64,000 nt of DNA from Clostridiales bacterium. Lineage in GTDB: Bacteria; Bacillota; Clostridia; Lachnospirales; Lachnospiraceae. The notes under the pieces are model-generated. The model did no database searches. It was given only the letters and a program-made list of their open reading frames with translations, and was not told the DNA's origin. The DNA is taken from positions 1 through 64,000 of the forward strand of contig JAAYPT010000104.1 in the NCBI GenBank assembly GCA_012519695.1. The letters run 5' to 3'. The position numbers and the translations under genes are program-made. Below are positions 8,871 through 15,581 of the stretch, in pieces; positions within the stretch are counted from its first letter, which is position 1; each line of letters opens with the position of its first letter.

Positions 8871-10073
8871 CTACTCTACTAAGTCTGGATTTTCAGAAAT
8901 CTTCCATGGAAGTCCCCACTGATTCAATGCATCCATAAATGGATCCGGATCAAACTCTTCTATATTATATACACCTGGTTTTTGCCATTTTCCACTCATT
9001 ACCATCATTGCACCAATCATAGCCGGAACTCCGGTGGTATATGCAACTGCCTGTGAACCAACTTCTTTATAACATTCCTGATGATCACAAGTATTATAGA
9101 TATAAAGTTTCTTTTCTACACCATCTTTCTTTCCGATAAAAATACATCCGATATTGGTCTTTCCCTTGGTTCTTGGACCTAAAGAAGATGGGTCTGGTAA
9201 AACTGCTTTTAAAAACTGTAACGGAATGATTTCTTTTCCTTCATACATAATCGGCTCAATGCTTGTCATTCCTACATCTTCTAAACACTTCAAATGTGTA
9301 AGATAGCTCTGTCCAAAAGTCATAAAGAAACGGATTCTCTTGATTCCCGGAATATTAAGTGCCAGAGATTCGATTTCTTCGTGATGTAACAGATACATGT
9401 CCTTTTCGCCGATTTCAGGGAAATTGTATACACGCTTAATTTCCATTGGTTCTGTTTCTACCCAATGTCCATCTTCCCAATAAGAACCTTTCGCAGATAC
9501 TTCACGAATATTGATTTCCGGATTGAAATTAGTAGCAAATGGATATCCATGGTCTCCTGCGTTACAATCCAAAATATCAATATAGTTAATTTCATCAAAA
9601 TAATGCTTCAATGCATAAGCAGAAAATACACTGGTTACTCCCGGATCAAATCCACTTCCCAATAAAGCTGTAATACCAGCCTTCTCAAAGCGTTCCCGGT
9701 AATCCCACTGCCACTTATATTCAAACTTTGCTGTATCTTCCGGTTCATAGTTTGCAGTATCAATATAATGTACCTTTGCTTCTAAGCATGCATCCATGAT
9801 ATGTAAATCCTGATAAGGCAATGCCAAATTCAATACTGCCTGTGGCTGTTCCTTCTTCAATAAAGCTACTAACTCCGGTACATTATCTGCATCTACCTGA
9901 GCAGTTGTAATTTTTACAGAAGTTGTTCCTTCTAACTTCTCTTTTAAAGCATCACATTTTGACTTGGTACGGCTGGCAATACAGATTTCATCAAAAAACT
10001 CACTATTCTGGCAACATTTATGAATTGCAACACTGGCTACTCCTCCGCAACCGATAATCATTAACTTGTTCAT
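8871..10073 (-). CDS. Carboxynorspermidine/carboxyspermidine dehydrogenase (saccharopine dehydrogenase family)
   Basis: This 400-residue protein begins with a Rossmann dinucleotide site (IIGCGGVASV) and has saccharopine-dehydrogenase-like middle and C-terminal parts (GSGFDPGVTSVF; TTGVPAMIGAMM). The family reductively couples aspartate semialdehyde to putrescine (or a related amine) with NADPH to form the carboxylated polyamine that NspC then decarboxylates. Position between speB and nspC supports this over a lysine-pathway saccharopine enzyme. It ends with TAG, followed by the nspC ribosome binding site. Confidence 0.9.
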   Translation of the reverse strand: MNKLMIIGCGGVASVAIHKCCQNSEFFDEICIASRTKSKCDALKEKLEGTTSVKITTAQVDADNVPELVALLKKEQPQAVLNLALPYQDLHIMDACLEAKVHYIDTANYEPEDTAKFEYKWQWDYRERFEKAGITALLGSGFDPGVTSVFSAYALKHYFDEINYIDILDCNAGDHGYPFATNFNPEINIREVSAKGSYWEDGHWVETEPMEIKRVYNFPEIGEKDMYLLHHEEIESLALNIPGIKRIRFFMTFGQSYLTHLKCLEDVGMTSIEPIMYEGKEIIPLQFLKAVLPDPSSLGPRTKGKTNIGCIFIGKKDGVEKKLYIYNTCDHQECYKEVGSQAVAYTTGVPAMIGAMMVMSGKWQKPGVYNIEEFDPDPFMDALNQWGLPWKISENPDLVE

Positions 10074-10125
10074 TTTCTTTCTCCATTTTCTGTTGTTTTT
10101 ATAAAAATTATATTTTAATTTAACT

Positions 10126-10992
10126 TTATTTTTCTTTTTTCAATAATGCTAATAAGAACTCTCGCACTACCTTACATGCCACTGCTGTGGATGCTCCCGT
10201 TGGATCACATGGTGGACACAGTTCATTTACATCACATCCTACAATCTGAAGTGCATAGCAGGATTCATAAATTGCATCTAACAACTCCATAAACCCTACT
10301 CCACCTGCTTCCGGAGTTCCTGTTCCCGGAAAAACAGACGGGTCTAACACATCTAAATCAATGGTAAAGTACACAGGCTTTCCTTCTAGTTTTTTCAAAA
10401 CCTCTTCTAATCCATCAAAATTATATTTATGAGTGGTTACATGTCCTTCTTCACTCCAACGAAACTCTGCCCGCTCTCCGGAACGAATGCCAAACTGAAA
10501 GATTCTTCCATCTCCTAAAATATCATGACATCTACGCAATACACAGGCATGTGATAGCTCTGCTCCCAAGTATTCCTGTCTCAAATCCGTATGCGCATCA
10601 AAGTGTATGATATGCAAATCCGGATATTGTTTTGCTACTGCCCGTACTGCTCCTAACGTCACCAGATGTTCTCCACCAATCATAAAAGGCAATTTTTTGT
10701 CTTTTAAAATTGTGTTGGTACGCTCTTCAATCTGCTCTAAGGCTATCTTGGCATCTCCGATGCAAAGCTCAATATCACCACTATCAAATACGGAATAATC
10801 CTCTAAGTCTTCGTCCTGATAAGGGCTGTATGTTTCTAAACCATAGGATTCCTGTCTTATGGTGCGGCTTGCAAATCTCGTTCCCGGACGGTATGAAGTG
10901 GTAGAGTCAAAGGGTGCTCCAAACAATACAATCTTTGATTCTTCATATTCCCCATCACAACCGATAAAGGTTTCTATATTTTTCTGTAACAT
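10126..10992 (-). CDS. speB: Agmatinase (ureohydrolase family)
   Basis: This 288-residue manganese enzyme has the expected ligands: H109 in GGEH, D132/H134/D136 in DAHTD and D212/D214 in IDLDVLDP. Ureohydrolases of this type split agmatine into putrescine and urea. The ATG at 10992 lies two bases after the speE stop with GGAGG upstream; the longer frame to 11106 would run through the end of speE. Urea released here could feed the urease encoded 40 kb away. Aminopropylagmatine is a possible alternative substrate. Confidence 0.88.
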   Translation of the reverse strand: MLQKNIETFIGCDGEYEESKIVLFGAPFDSTTSYRPGTRFASRTIRQESYGLETYSPYQDEDLEDYSVFDSGDIELCIGDAKIALEQIEERTNTILKDKKLPFMIGGEHLVTLGAVRAVAKQYPDLHIIHFDAHTDLRQEYLGAELSHACVLRRCHDILGDGRIFQFGIRSGERAEFRWSEEGHVTTHKYNFDGLEEVLKKLEGKPVYFTIDLDVLDPSVFPGTGTPEAGGVGFMELLDAIYESCYALQIVGCDVNELCPPCDPTGASTAVACKVVREFLLALLKKEK

Positions 10993-10994
10993 CC

Positions 10995-11852
10995 TTAATA
11001 TTCCTCCACTTCTCTTAACATTTCTTCTACATAGGCAGGCAACGCAAATGCTCCCTGATGAAGCCTTGTTGTATAATATCTGGTATGAATTCCCCGCATA
11101 TTCCATTTTTCCGGTGCTAAATCATTTAACGGGTGATATTTCTTAGAGGCAAATCCAAACAGCCAATGTCCGGAAGGATAGGTTGGCAAATGTGCCTGAT
11201 ATACCGCACTTTCTTCAAAAATATCACATACCCGTTTATGAATTCGTTGACACCACGCCGCCTCTTCCATATAAAATGGACTTTCATTGTGGTGAATCAT
11301 AATTCCATCTTCCTTCAGTGCCTTATAGCAATTTCCGTAAAACTCTTTGGTGAAAAGAATTTCTCCCGGTCCAAAAGGGTCTGTGGAATCTACAATAATC
11401 AAATCGTATTCATTTTCCTTAGACCGCACAAAACGCAGTGCATCCGTGCAATAAAGATGCAATCGTTTCTCATCCATACGGCAGGAAGTATTAGGCAAAT
11501 ATTTTTTACATACCTCTACAAGCAACGGGTCCAGCTCTACCAAATCAATACTTTCTATTTCAGGATAATGAGACAGCTCTCTTACTACGCCACCATCACC
11601 CCCACCAATAATCAGCACTTTTCGTACATTTGGATGTACTGCCATTGGCACATGTACCAACATCTCATGAAAAATAAATTCATCTCGTTCTGTCATCATC
11701 ACATAGCCATCTAAAGTCAAAACTCTGCCAAATTCCTTAGAATCGAATACATCAATTCTCTGATAATCACTTTGCACACTATAAAGCTGACGGTCTACAC
11801 GAATGGATAACTTCACATCATCTGTATGATTTTCTGAAAACCATATTTCCAT
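10995..11852 (-). CDS. speE: Spermidine synthase family aminopropyltransferase
   Basis: This 285-residue enzyme has the N-terminal strand domain (LYSVQSDYQRIDVFDS) and a Rossmann methyltransferase-like core (IIGGGDGGVVRE; VELDP; DSTDPFGPG). The family transfers an aminopropyl group from decarboxylated SAM to putrescine, or in some members to agmatine. No speD (SAM decarboxylase) is present in the window, so the donor must come from elsewhere. It lies two bases after speA, inside the polyamine operon. Confidence 0.9.
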   Translation of the reverse strand: MEIWFSENHTDDVKLSIRVDRQLYSVQSDYQRIDVFDSKEFGRVLTLDGYVMMTERDEFIFHEMLVHVPMAVHPNVRKVLIIGGGDGGVVRELSHYPEIESIDLVELDPLLVEVCKKYLPNTSCRMDEKRLHLYCTDALRFVRSKENEYDLIIVDSTDPFGPGEILFTKEFYGNCYKALKEDGIMIHHNESPFYMEEAAWCQRIHKRVCDIFEESAVYQAHLPTYPSGHWLFGFASKKYHPLNDLAPEKWNMRGIHTRYYTTRLHQGAFALPAYVEEMLREVEEY

Positions 11853-11854
11853 CC

Positions 11855-13309
11855 TTATACTCCTTTCAGAACATTTAAACGTTCAATTGCAGGGTCTTCT
11901 GTACCGGTCATGGAACAGCCCTTTTCCTTGGCATATTGAATATATTGCAAAATATCGGAGGTTATCTCTTCTCCCGGTGCTAAAATTGGAATTCCCGGTG
12001 GATAACACATAACAAATTCGCTGCAAATTCTTCCCTTTGTCTCCATCATAGGCAACGACTCCTTTTCTGCATAAAAGGCTTCCTGAGGTGTGACTGCTAC
12101 CTTCGGTGCCAGATATTCCTGTGTCAACATTCCTGCCTTATCCTTACGAAAACGTCTGCGAATCTCAGACAACGCACCTACCAGTCTTTCAATGTTTTTC
12201 TGCTGATCTCCGATGGAAATATACGCCAGGATATTTCCAATATCACCAAATTCTATCTGAATGTCATATTCATCACGCAATAAGTCATAAACTTCAATTC
12301 CTGCTAATCCCACATCCAATGTATACACAGAAAGTTTCGTCTCATCAAAATCAAAAATACTGTCGCCGTTGATAAGCTCTTTGGAATATGCATAGTAGTC
12401 TCCGATTCGATTAATTTCCTCTCTGGCATATCTTGCCTTTCCTACTACCTTAAAAAACTCCTCTTTTCCACGAATGGCAAGATTTCTTCTGGAAATATCA
12501 AGACTGGATAATAAAAGATAAGAACCACTTGTGGTCTGAGTCAGGTTAATAATCTGTCTCACATACCCTGCATTTACCTCCGACCCGGTCAGTAAAAATG
12601 AACTCTGTGTTAAACTTCCACCAGACTTATGCATACTTACTGCTGCCATATCGGCACCTGCTGCCATGGCTGATACCGGAAGATTTTCTCCAAAGTAAAA
12701 ATGTGTTCCATGGGCTTCGTCTGCTAATACCTTCATCCCGTGGGTATGTGCCAGTTTTACAATGGAACGCAAATCGGAACAAATTCCATAATAAGTAGGG
12801 TTATTTACTAAAACCGCCTTTGCATCCGGATTTTCTTTCATTGCCCTTTCCAACTGTGATATCTTCATTCCCAAAGGAATTCCAAGTCGTTTATCCACAT
12901 CCGGATTCACATATACCGGATGCGCACCATTTAAAATCATGGCGTTAATGACACTTCTATGTACATTTCGTGGCAGGATAATTTTCTCCCCACGTTTGCA
13001 GACACTTAAAATCATACTCTGTACTGCCGAGGTTGTTCCACCCACCATAAAGAATGCATTTGCTGCACCAAAGGCTTCTGCCGCTAATTTTTCTGCGTCA
13101 CGAATTACCGATACCGGATGACAGAGATTATCCAAAGGCTTCATAGAATTCACATCATTGGATACACACTGTTCTCCTAAAAGCTCTTTTAACTCTGGAT
13201 TTCCTTTTCCTCGTTTGTGTCCCGGTACATCAAAAGGCACTACTCTCTTCTTCTGAAATTGCTTTAATGCATCATAAATGGGTGCATCATTCTGTGTTAA
13301 TGTTTTCAT
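11855..13309 (-). CDS. speA: Arginine decarboxylase, aspartate-aminotransferase-fold (Orn/Lys/Arg decarboxylase)
   Basis: This 484-residue PLP enzyme has K228 in SMHKSGGS and the ADEAHGTH segment (196-203), typical of the short B. subtilis SpeA-like decarboxylases. Ornithine and lysine enzymes share this fold, but agmatinase next door argues for arginine. It is the first gene of the operon; the ATG has GGAGAAAAAGG directly before it. A promoter and a structured leader with a terminator lie upstream, so expression is probably set by termination control. Confidence 0.88.
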   Translation of the reverse strand: MKTLTQNDAPIYDALKQFQKKRVVPFDVPGHKRGKGNPELKELLGEQCVSNDVNSMKPLDNLCHPVSVIRDAEKLAAEAFGAANAFFMVGGTTSAVQSMILSVCKRGEKIILPRNVHRSVINAMILNGAHPVYVNPDVDKRLGIPLGMKISQLERAMKENPDAKAVLVNNPTYYGICSDLRSIVKLAHTHGMKVLADEAHGTHFYFGENLPVSAMAAGADMAAVSMHKSGGSLTQSSFLLTGSEVNAGYVRQIINLTQTTSGSYLLLSSLDISRRNLAIRGKEEFFKVVGKARYAREEINRIGDYYAYSKELINGDSIFDFDETKLSVYTLDVGLAGIEVYDLLRDEYDIQIEFGDIGNILAYISIGDQQKNIERLVGALSEIRRRFRKDKAGMLTQEYLAPKVAVTPQEAFYAEKESLPMMETKGRICSEFVMCYPPGIPILAPGEEITSDILQYIQYAKEKGCSMTGTEDPAIERLNVLKGV

Positions 13310-13625
13310 CCTTTTTCTCCATGTTCAGTCTTATTGTACTGCTGAATCGCACAAAAAACGCAGGTGATATTTCATCACCTGCGTATGATTTCTTACATAT
13401 TTGTATTATTTTTAGCTTTTAAAAAAATACCATGCTTCTCAATCATAAATAGGGTTTCCAGAGTCTATATAGCAAATACTTACTTTTACTACTCTTATTG
13501 ACCACTTCACAAGTTGATGTGTATACCACACTGGTTTTAAGTAACCAACTTATAAAATTTGAGCTTCTAACTCAATCAATAATGCGACTATGAAAACAAC
13601 CCATTTCTGTTTTCGCACATCTAAA
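13310..13625 (-). promoter_or_regulatory. Structured 5' leader of the polyamine operon (candidate riboswitch/attenuator)
   Basis: From the promoter (13632-13659) a transcript of about 315 nt would run to speA without coding for a protein. Reading the minus strand, I see a 5' hairpin (TGCGA/TCGCA with an inner AAACA/TGTTT), a TTGAG/CTCAA hairpin, an AAGTTG/CAACTT helix enclosing GTT/AAC and GTGT/ACAC, a closing ATTGA/TCAAT pairing, and a long AT-rich hairpin (GTATT...AATAC) within TATGATT/AATCATA. It ends in an intrinsic terminator 43 bases before the speA ATG. No T-box, lysine, SAM or guanidine consensus was recognised. Pairings were made by eye. Confidence 0.6.
13352..13384 (-). terminator. 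Intrinsic terminator inside the speA leader
   Basis: A perfect 11-bp stem (13374-13384 with 13358-13368) with a 5-base loop is followed on the minus strand by six T (13357-13352). It lies between the promoter and speA rather than after a gene, so it is best read as an attenuator. Confidence 0.85.
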
Positions 13626-13631
13626 ATAAAG

Positions 13632-13659
13632 ATTATCATATTGGGATAGAATCTGTCAA
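13632..13659 (-). promoter_or_regulatory. Sigma-A promoter of the polyamine operon
   Basis: TTGACA (13659-13654) and GATAAT (13637-13632) are separated by 16 bases, with AT-rich flanks. It is the only strong match between the upstream terminator (13773-13804) and speA. Confidence 0.7.
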
Positions 13660-13772
13660 TGATTTCTTACAAATTCTACCAGATTTATACCTTTATAATA
13701 ATCCGATATTTTACAATTTCATATCTCATTTGCTTTCCTCCTGTTTTTATCTTTTCAAACAGAGTATAGCAA

Positions 13773-13804
13773 AAGGAACATGACAACTGTCTGTCATGTT
13801 CCTT
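13773..13804 (-). terminator. Intrinsic terminator after the DUF2325 gene
   Basis: A perfect 13-bp stem (13773-13785 with 13792-13804) with a six-base loop starts 15 bases after the DUF2325 stop. The T run on the minus side is short. It separates the flavodoxin operon from the polyamine operon. Confidence 0.75.
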
Positions 13805-13818
13805 CATTTTATATAGGT

Positions 13819-14103
13819 TTATGCTCCACACTTTTCAGATAAAATTTCTTCTAATGCTGTTCCACTGCTTGTATGGCATCTTACCACATCTGCATTGGTA
13901 CGCTCTGCTTCTGTTAATGCGCAACGCACCATTTTATGGGATACAGTATTGGTAAATAATACAATTAAGTCTGGACTTCCAATTTTCTCTTTTAAGTTTC
14001 CTGACATCTGTGTAAACACTTTTGCTCTACACTGATGTGCCTTACAAATTTTTTTATACTGACAGACCATTCTGTCATGTCCACCGATAATAACTACACT
14101 CAT
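13819..14103 (-). CDS. DUF2325 domain protein
   Basis: This 94-residue single-domain protein matches DUF2325: N-terminal VVIIGGHDRM, a central hydrophobic DLIVLFTN strand, and the downstream SHKMVRCA and HTSSGTALEE segments. Several cysteines are present. The family's function is not established; small DUF2325 proteins are often found near iron or redox genes in clostridia. It is the last gene of the DUF3793-flavodoxin-DUF2325 operon, with a hairpin between it and flavodoxin that may lower its expression. Confidence 0.85.
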   Translation of the reverse strand: MSVVIIGGHDRMVCQYKKICKAHQCRAKVFTQMSGNLKEKIGSPDLIVLFTNTVSHKMVRCALTEAERTNADVVRCHTSSGTALEEILSEKCGA

Positions 14104-14138
14104 GTTTTATTATTCTCCTCAAATGTCTTTTTATAAAC

Positions 14139-14165
14139 CAGGTTGTTGCATTACACAACAACCTG
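14139..14165 (-). terminator. Intergenic hairpin between flavodoxin and the DUF2325 gene
   Basis: A 10-bp stem (14139-14148 with 14156-14165) has a seven-base loop but no good T run on either strand. It may be a leaky terminator or an RNA-processing or stability element within the operon. Confidence 0.5.
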
Positions 14166-14192
14166 ATAGTTAAATTACTGTAAGCACATTTG

Positions 14193-14624
14193 CTATACAG
14201 AGGCCAACTGCTTTCCAAGGCTTTCACACTCTGCTTCACCAGCTTCGTCCGGTGTTTCATGTATAATCAAACCTTCTCCATTTACTAATGTTGCTCCTGC
14301 GGATTTCATACGTTCTTCCCAGTCACGCATCCATTCACCGTCACCCCAGCCATATGAACCAAATAGTGCAATTTTCTTGCCTGCTGCGAATCCTTCTACT
14401 TCTTCTACGAAAGGTTCCATTTCTCCTTCTTCTAAAACCTCAGCTCCCATTGCCGGGCATCCTAATGCAAAACAATCTGCCTTTTTCAAATCATCCATAG
14501 ATACATCAGCGATGTGCAAAACTTCTGCTTCTTTTCCCGCTTCTGTAATTCCTCTTCCAATGGCATTTGCCATAGCTTCTGTATTTCCTGACTGTGACCA
14601 AAATGCTACAATAATTTTACTCAT
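14193..14624 (-). CDS. Flavodoxin
   Basis: This 143-residue short-chain flavodoxin has the FMN phosphate loop SQSGNTEAMA at residues 10-19 and an FMN-binding FGSYGWGDGEWM loop. It carries electrons and often replaces ferredoxin when iron is short. The ATG at 14624 has AGGAGG in front; the longer frame (14660) would overlap the preceding gene. It lies 14 bases after the DUF3793 gene in an operon whose promoter carries an iron-box-like dyad, which fits iron-limited expression. Confidence 0.93.
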   Translation of the reverse strand: MSKIIVAFWSQSGNTEAMANAIGRGITEAGKEAEVLHIADVSMDDLKKADCFALGCPAMGAEVLEEGEMEPFVEEVEGFAAGKKIALFGSYGWGDGEWMRDWEERMKSAGATLVNGEGLIIHETPDEAGEAECESLGKQLASV

Positions 14625-14638
14625 CTTACAAAATCCTC

Positions 14639-15262
14639 CTAAACCATACTTTGTTTCCAATTATTTTTCTGAAAAGATCCGATATGTAAAATCTGAAAAA
14701 TATCCTTCCCTTCCGAAACCATTCGAACTGCTGTTTCTTTCGCTAAATTATAGCGTTCAAAATGTTCTAATGCTTCTGAAAGATTGGTGTACACTTTCCA
14801 GTAACCAGAATACAGAAAATTTTCTCCGTCATTTTGAATAAACCCAATTACATCCTCCACCGGATATCCTAAAAGCAATCCCATTTCATGCGGGAAACTT
14901 CCACTATTGGATACATACTCTGTATACTTTCTGGAAAACTCCTCTAATATTTTTTCCAATTCATAATTTTCATATCCAAAAGATTCCATCAATTCTCGAA
15001 CTTTTCTACATTCCAAATAGGATTTCAAAGCCTCTTCTCGATAAATCAAAAATGCTGACTTTTCTTCTGATACCATGACCAATTTGCAGGATAGTTCTGT
15101 TTTTGCAAATAACTGCTTTACTGAATCAATTTTCTCTTTTTCTACAATCAGCAAATTGGAAATCTTATAATTCATCAAAACCGGTGCACATTGAAATGCT
15201 AACTGCATATCCAATGCTTTCATATTCACACTAGTAATCAGATATATCATTTCCTTGCTCAT
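14639..15262 (-). CDS. DUF3793 family protein
   Basis: This 207-residue soluble protein carries the DUF3793 pattern FPHEMGLLLGYPVEDVIGFI followed by GYWKVY. The family is clostridial and of unknown biochemical function. It is the first gene of a three-gene operon with flavodoxin and DUF2325. The promoter (15327-15355) and GTTAG-N6-CTAAC operator upstream suggest metal-dependent repression, so a role in iron or redox homeostasis is a reasonable inference only. Confidence 0.85.
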   Translation of the reverse strand: MSKEMIYLITSVNMKALDMQLAFQCAPVLMNYKISNLLIVEKEKIDSVKQLFAKTELSCKLVMVSEEKSAFLIYREEALKSYLECRKVRELMESFGYENYELEKILEEFSRKYTEYVSNSGSFPHEMGLLLGYPVEDVIGFIQNDGENFLYSGYWKVYTNLSEALEHFERYNLAKETAVRMVSEGKDIFQILHIGSFQKNNWKQSMV

Positions 15263-15301
15263 TGAATTTCGACACCCTTTCAGTTAGCTATTACTTTCTT
15301 G

Positions 15302-15320
15302 AGTTAGCTTTATCTAACCT
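15302..15320 (-). promoter_or_regulatory. Iron-box-like operator (GTTAG-N6-CTAAC) of the flavodoxin operon
   Basis: GTTAG (15303-15307) and CTAAC (15314-15318) form an exact dyad with a six-base spacer just downstream of the -10, over the likely start site. A second AGTTAGCT half-site lies 20 bases away (15282-15289). The same dyad covers the feo promoter at 33241-33256, pointing to a shared DtxR/IdeR-type repressor. Confidence 0.6.
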
Positions 15321-15326
15321 ATGAGT

Positions 15327-15355
15327 ATCATACTAGAAAGCTATGGATTTTTCAA
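15327..15355 (-). promoter_or_regulatory. Sigma-A promoter of the DUF3793-flavodoxin operon
   Basis: TTGAAA (15355-15350) and TATGAT (15332-15327) are separated by 17 bases on the minus strand. The start site would fall about 60 bases before the DUF3793 ATG, within the operator. Confidence 0.7.
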
Positions 15356-15391
15356 GAGTTTTATTGCGTGGTTTTTCTCAACAAGAACGTT

Positions 15392-15443
15392 TCTTTCTTG
15401 TTCATTTGTACTAAATACTTTTATTGCCTGCTGATTCTGCCAT
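15392..15443 (-). pseudogene. 52-bp relic of the LXG-island membrane protein family
   Basis: These 52 bases match 18855-18906 with one mismatch. Translated on the minus strand they give WQNQQAIKVFSTNEQER, the same segment as in the paralogues ending at 18732 and 22601. Flanking sequence does not match and no reading frame extends, so this is a leftover of an extra gene copy. It shows that the paralogue array once reached, or was copied to, this side of the surface-protein gene. Confidence 0.8.
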
Positions 15444-15494
15444 CCCTTAAGCTATGTCAAACAGCCAGAGAGTTATCGTTTTCTTAAATACATA

Positions 15495-15538
15495 AGAAAG
15501 ACAGGTGGTAGACTTGAATTGCTGCCATCTGTCTTTCT
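15495..15538 (-). terminator. Hairpin terminator after the surface-protein gene
   Basis: A 10-bp outer stem (15495-15504 with 15529-15538) with an inner TGG/CCA pairing lies 44 bases after the stop codon at 15582. The T run is modest on both strands. The rest of the 15263-15581 gap holds the promoter, operator and relic listed separately. Confidence 0.6.
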
Positions 15539-15581
15539 ATATTATTTCTTCTTATCTTTTCTTTGATTTGCTAATCTCCAG

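Noticed and set aside
11133-11714. 193-codon plus-strand frame
   Set aside because: Antisense shadow of speE, which has complete motifs and correct operon spacing.
13310-13625. T-box or known riboswitch in the speA leader
   Set aside because: The leader has an AGAGTAG-like stretch but no TGGNACCGCG T-box sequence, and none of the lysine, SAM or guanidine consensus cores are visible. Kept as an unclassified leader.
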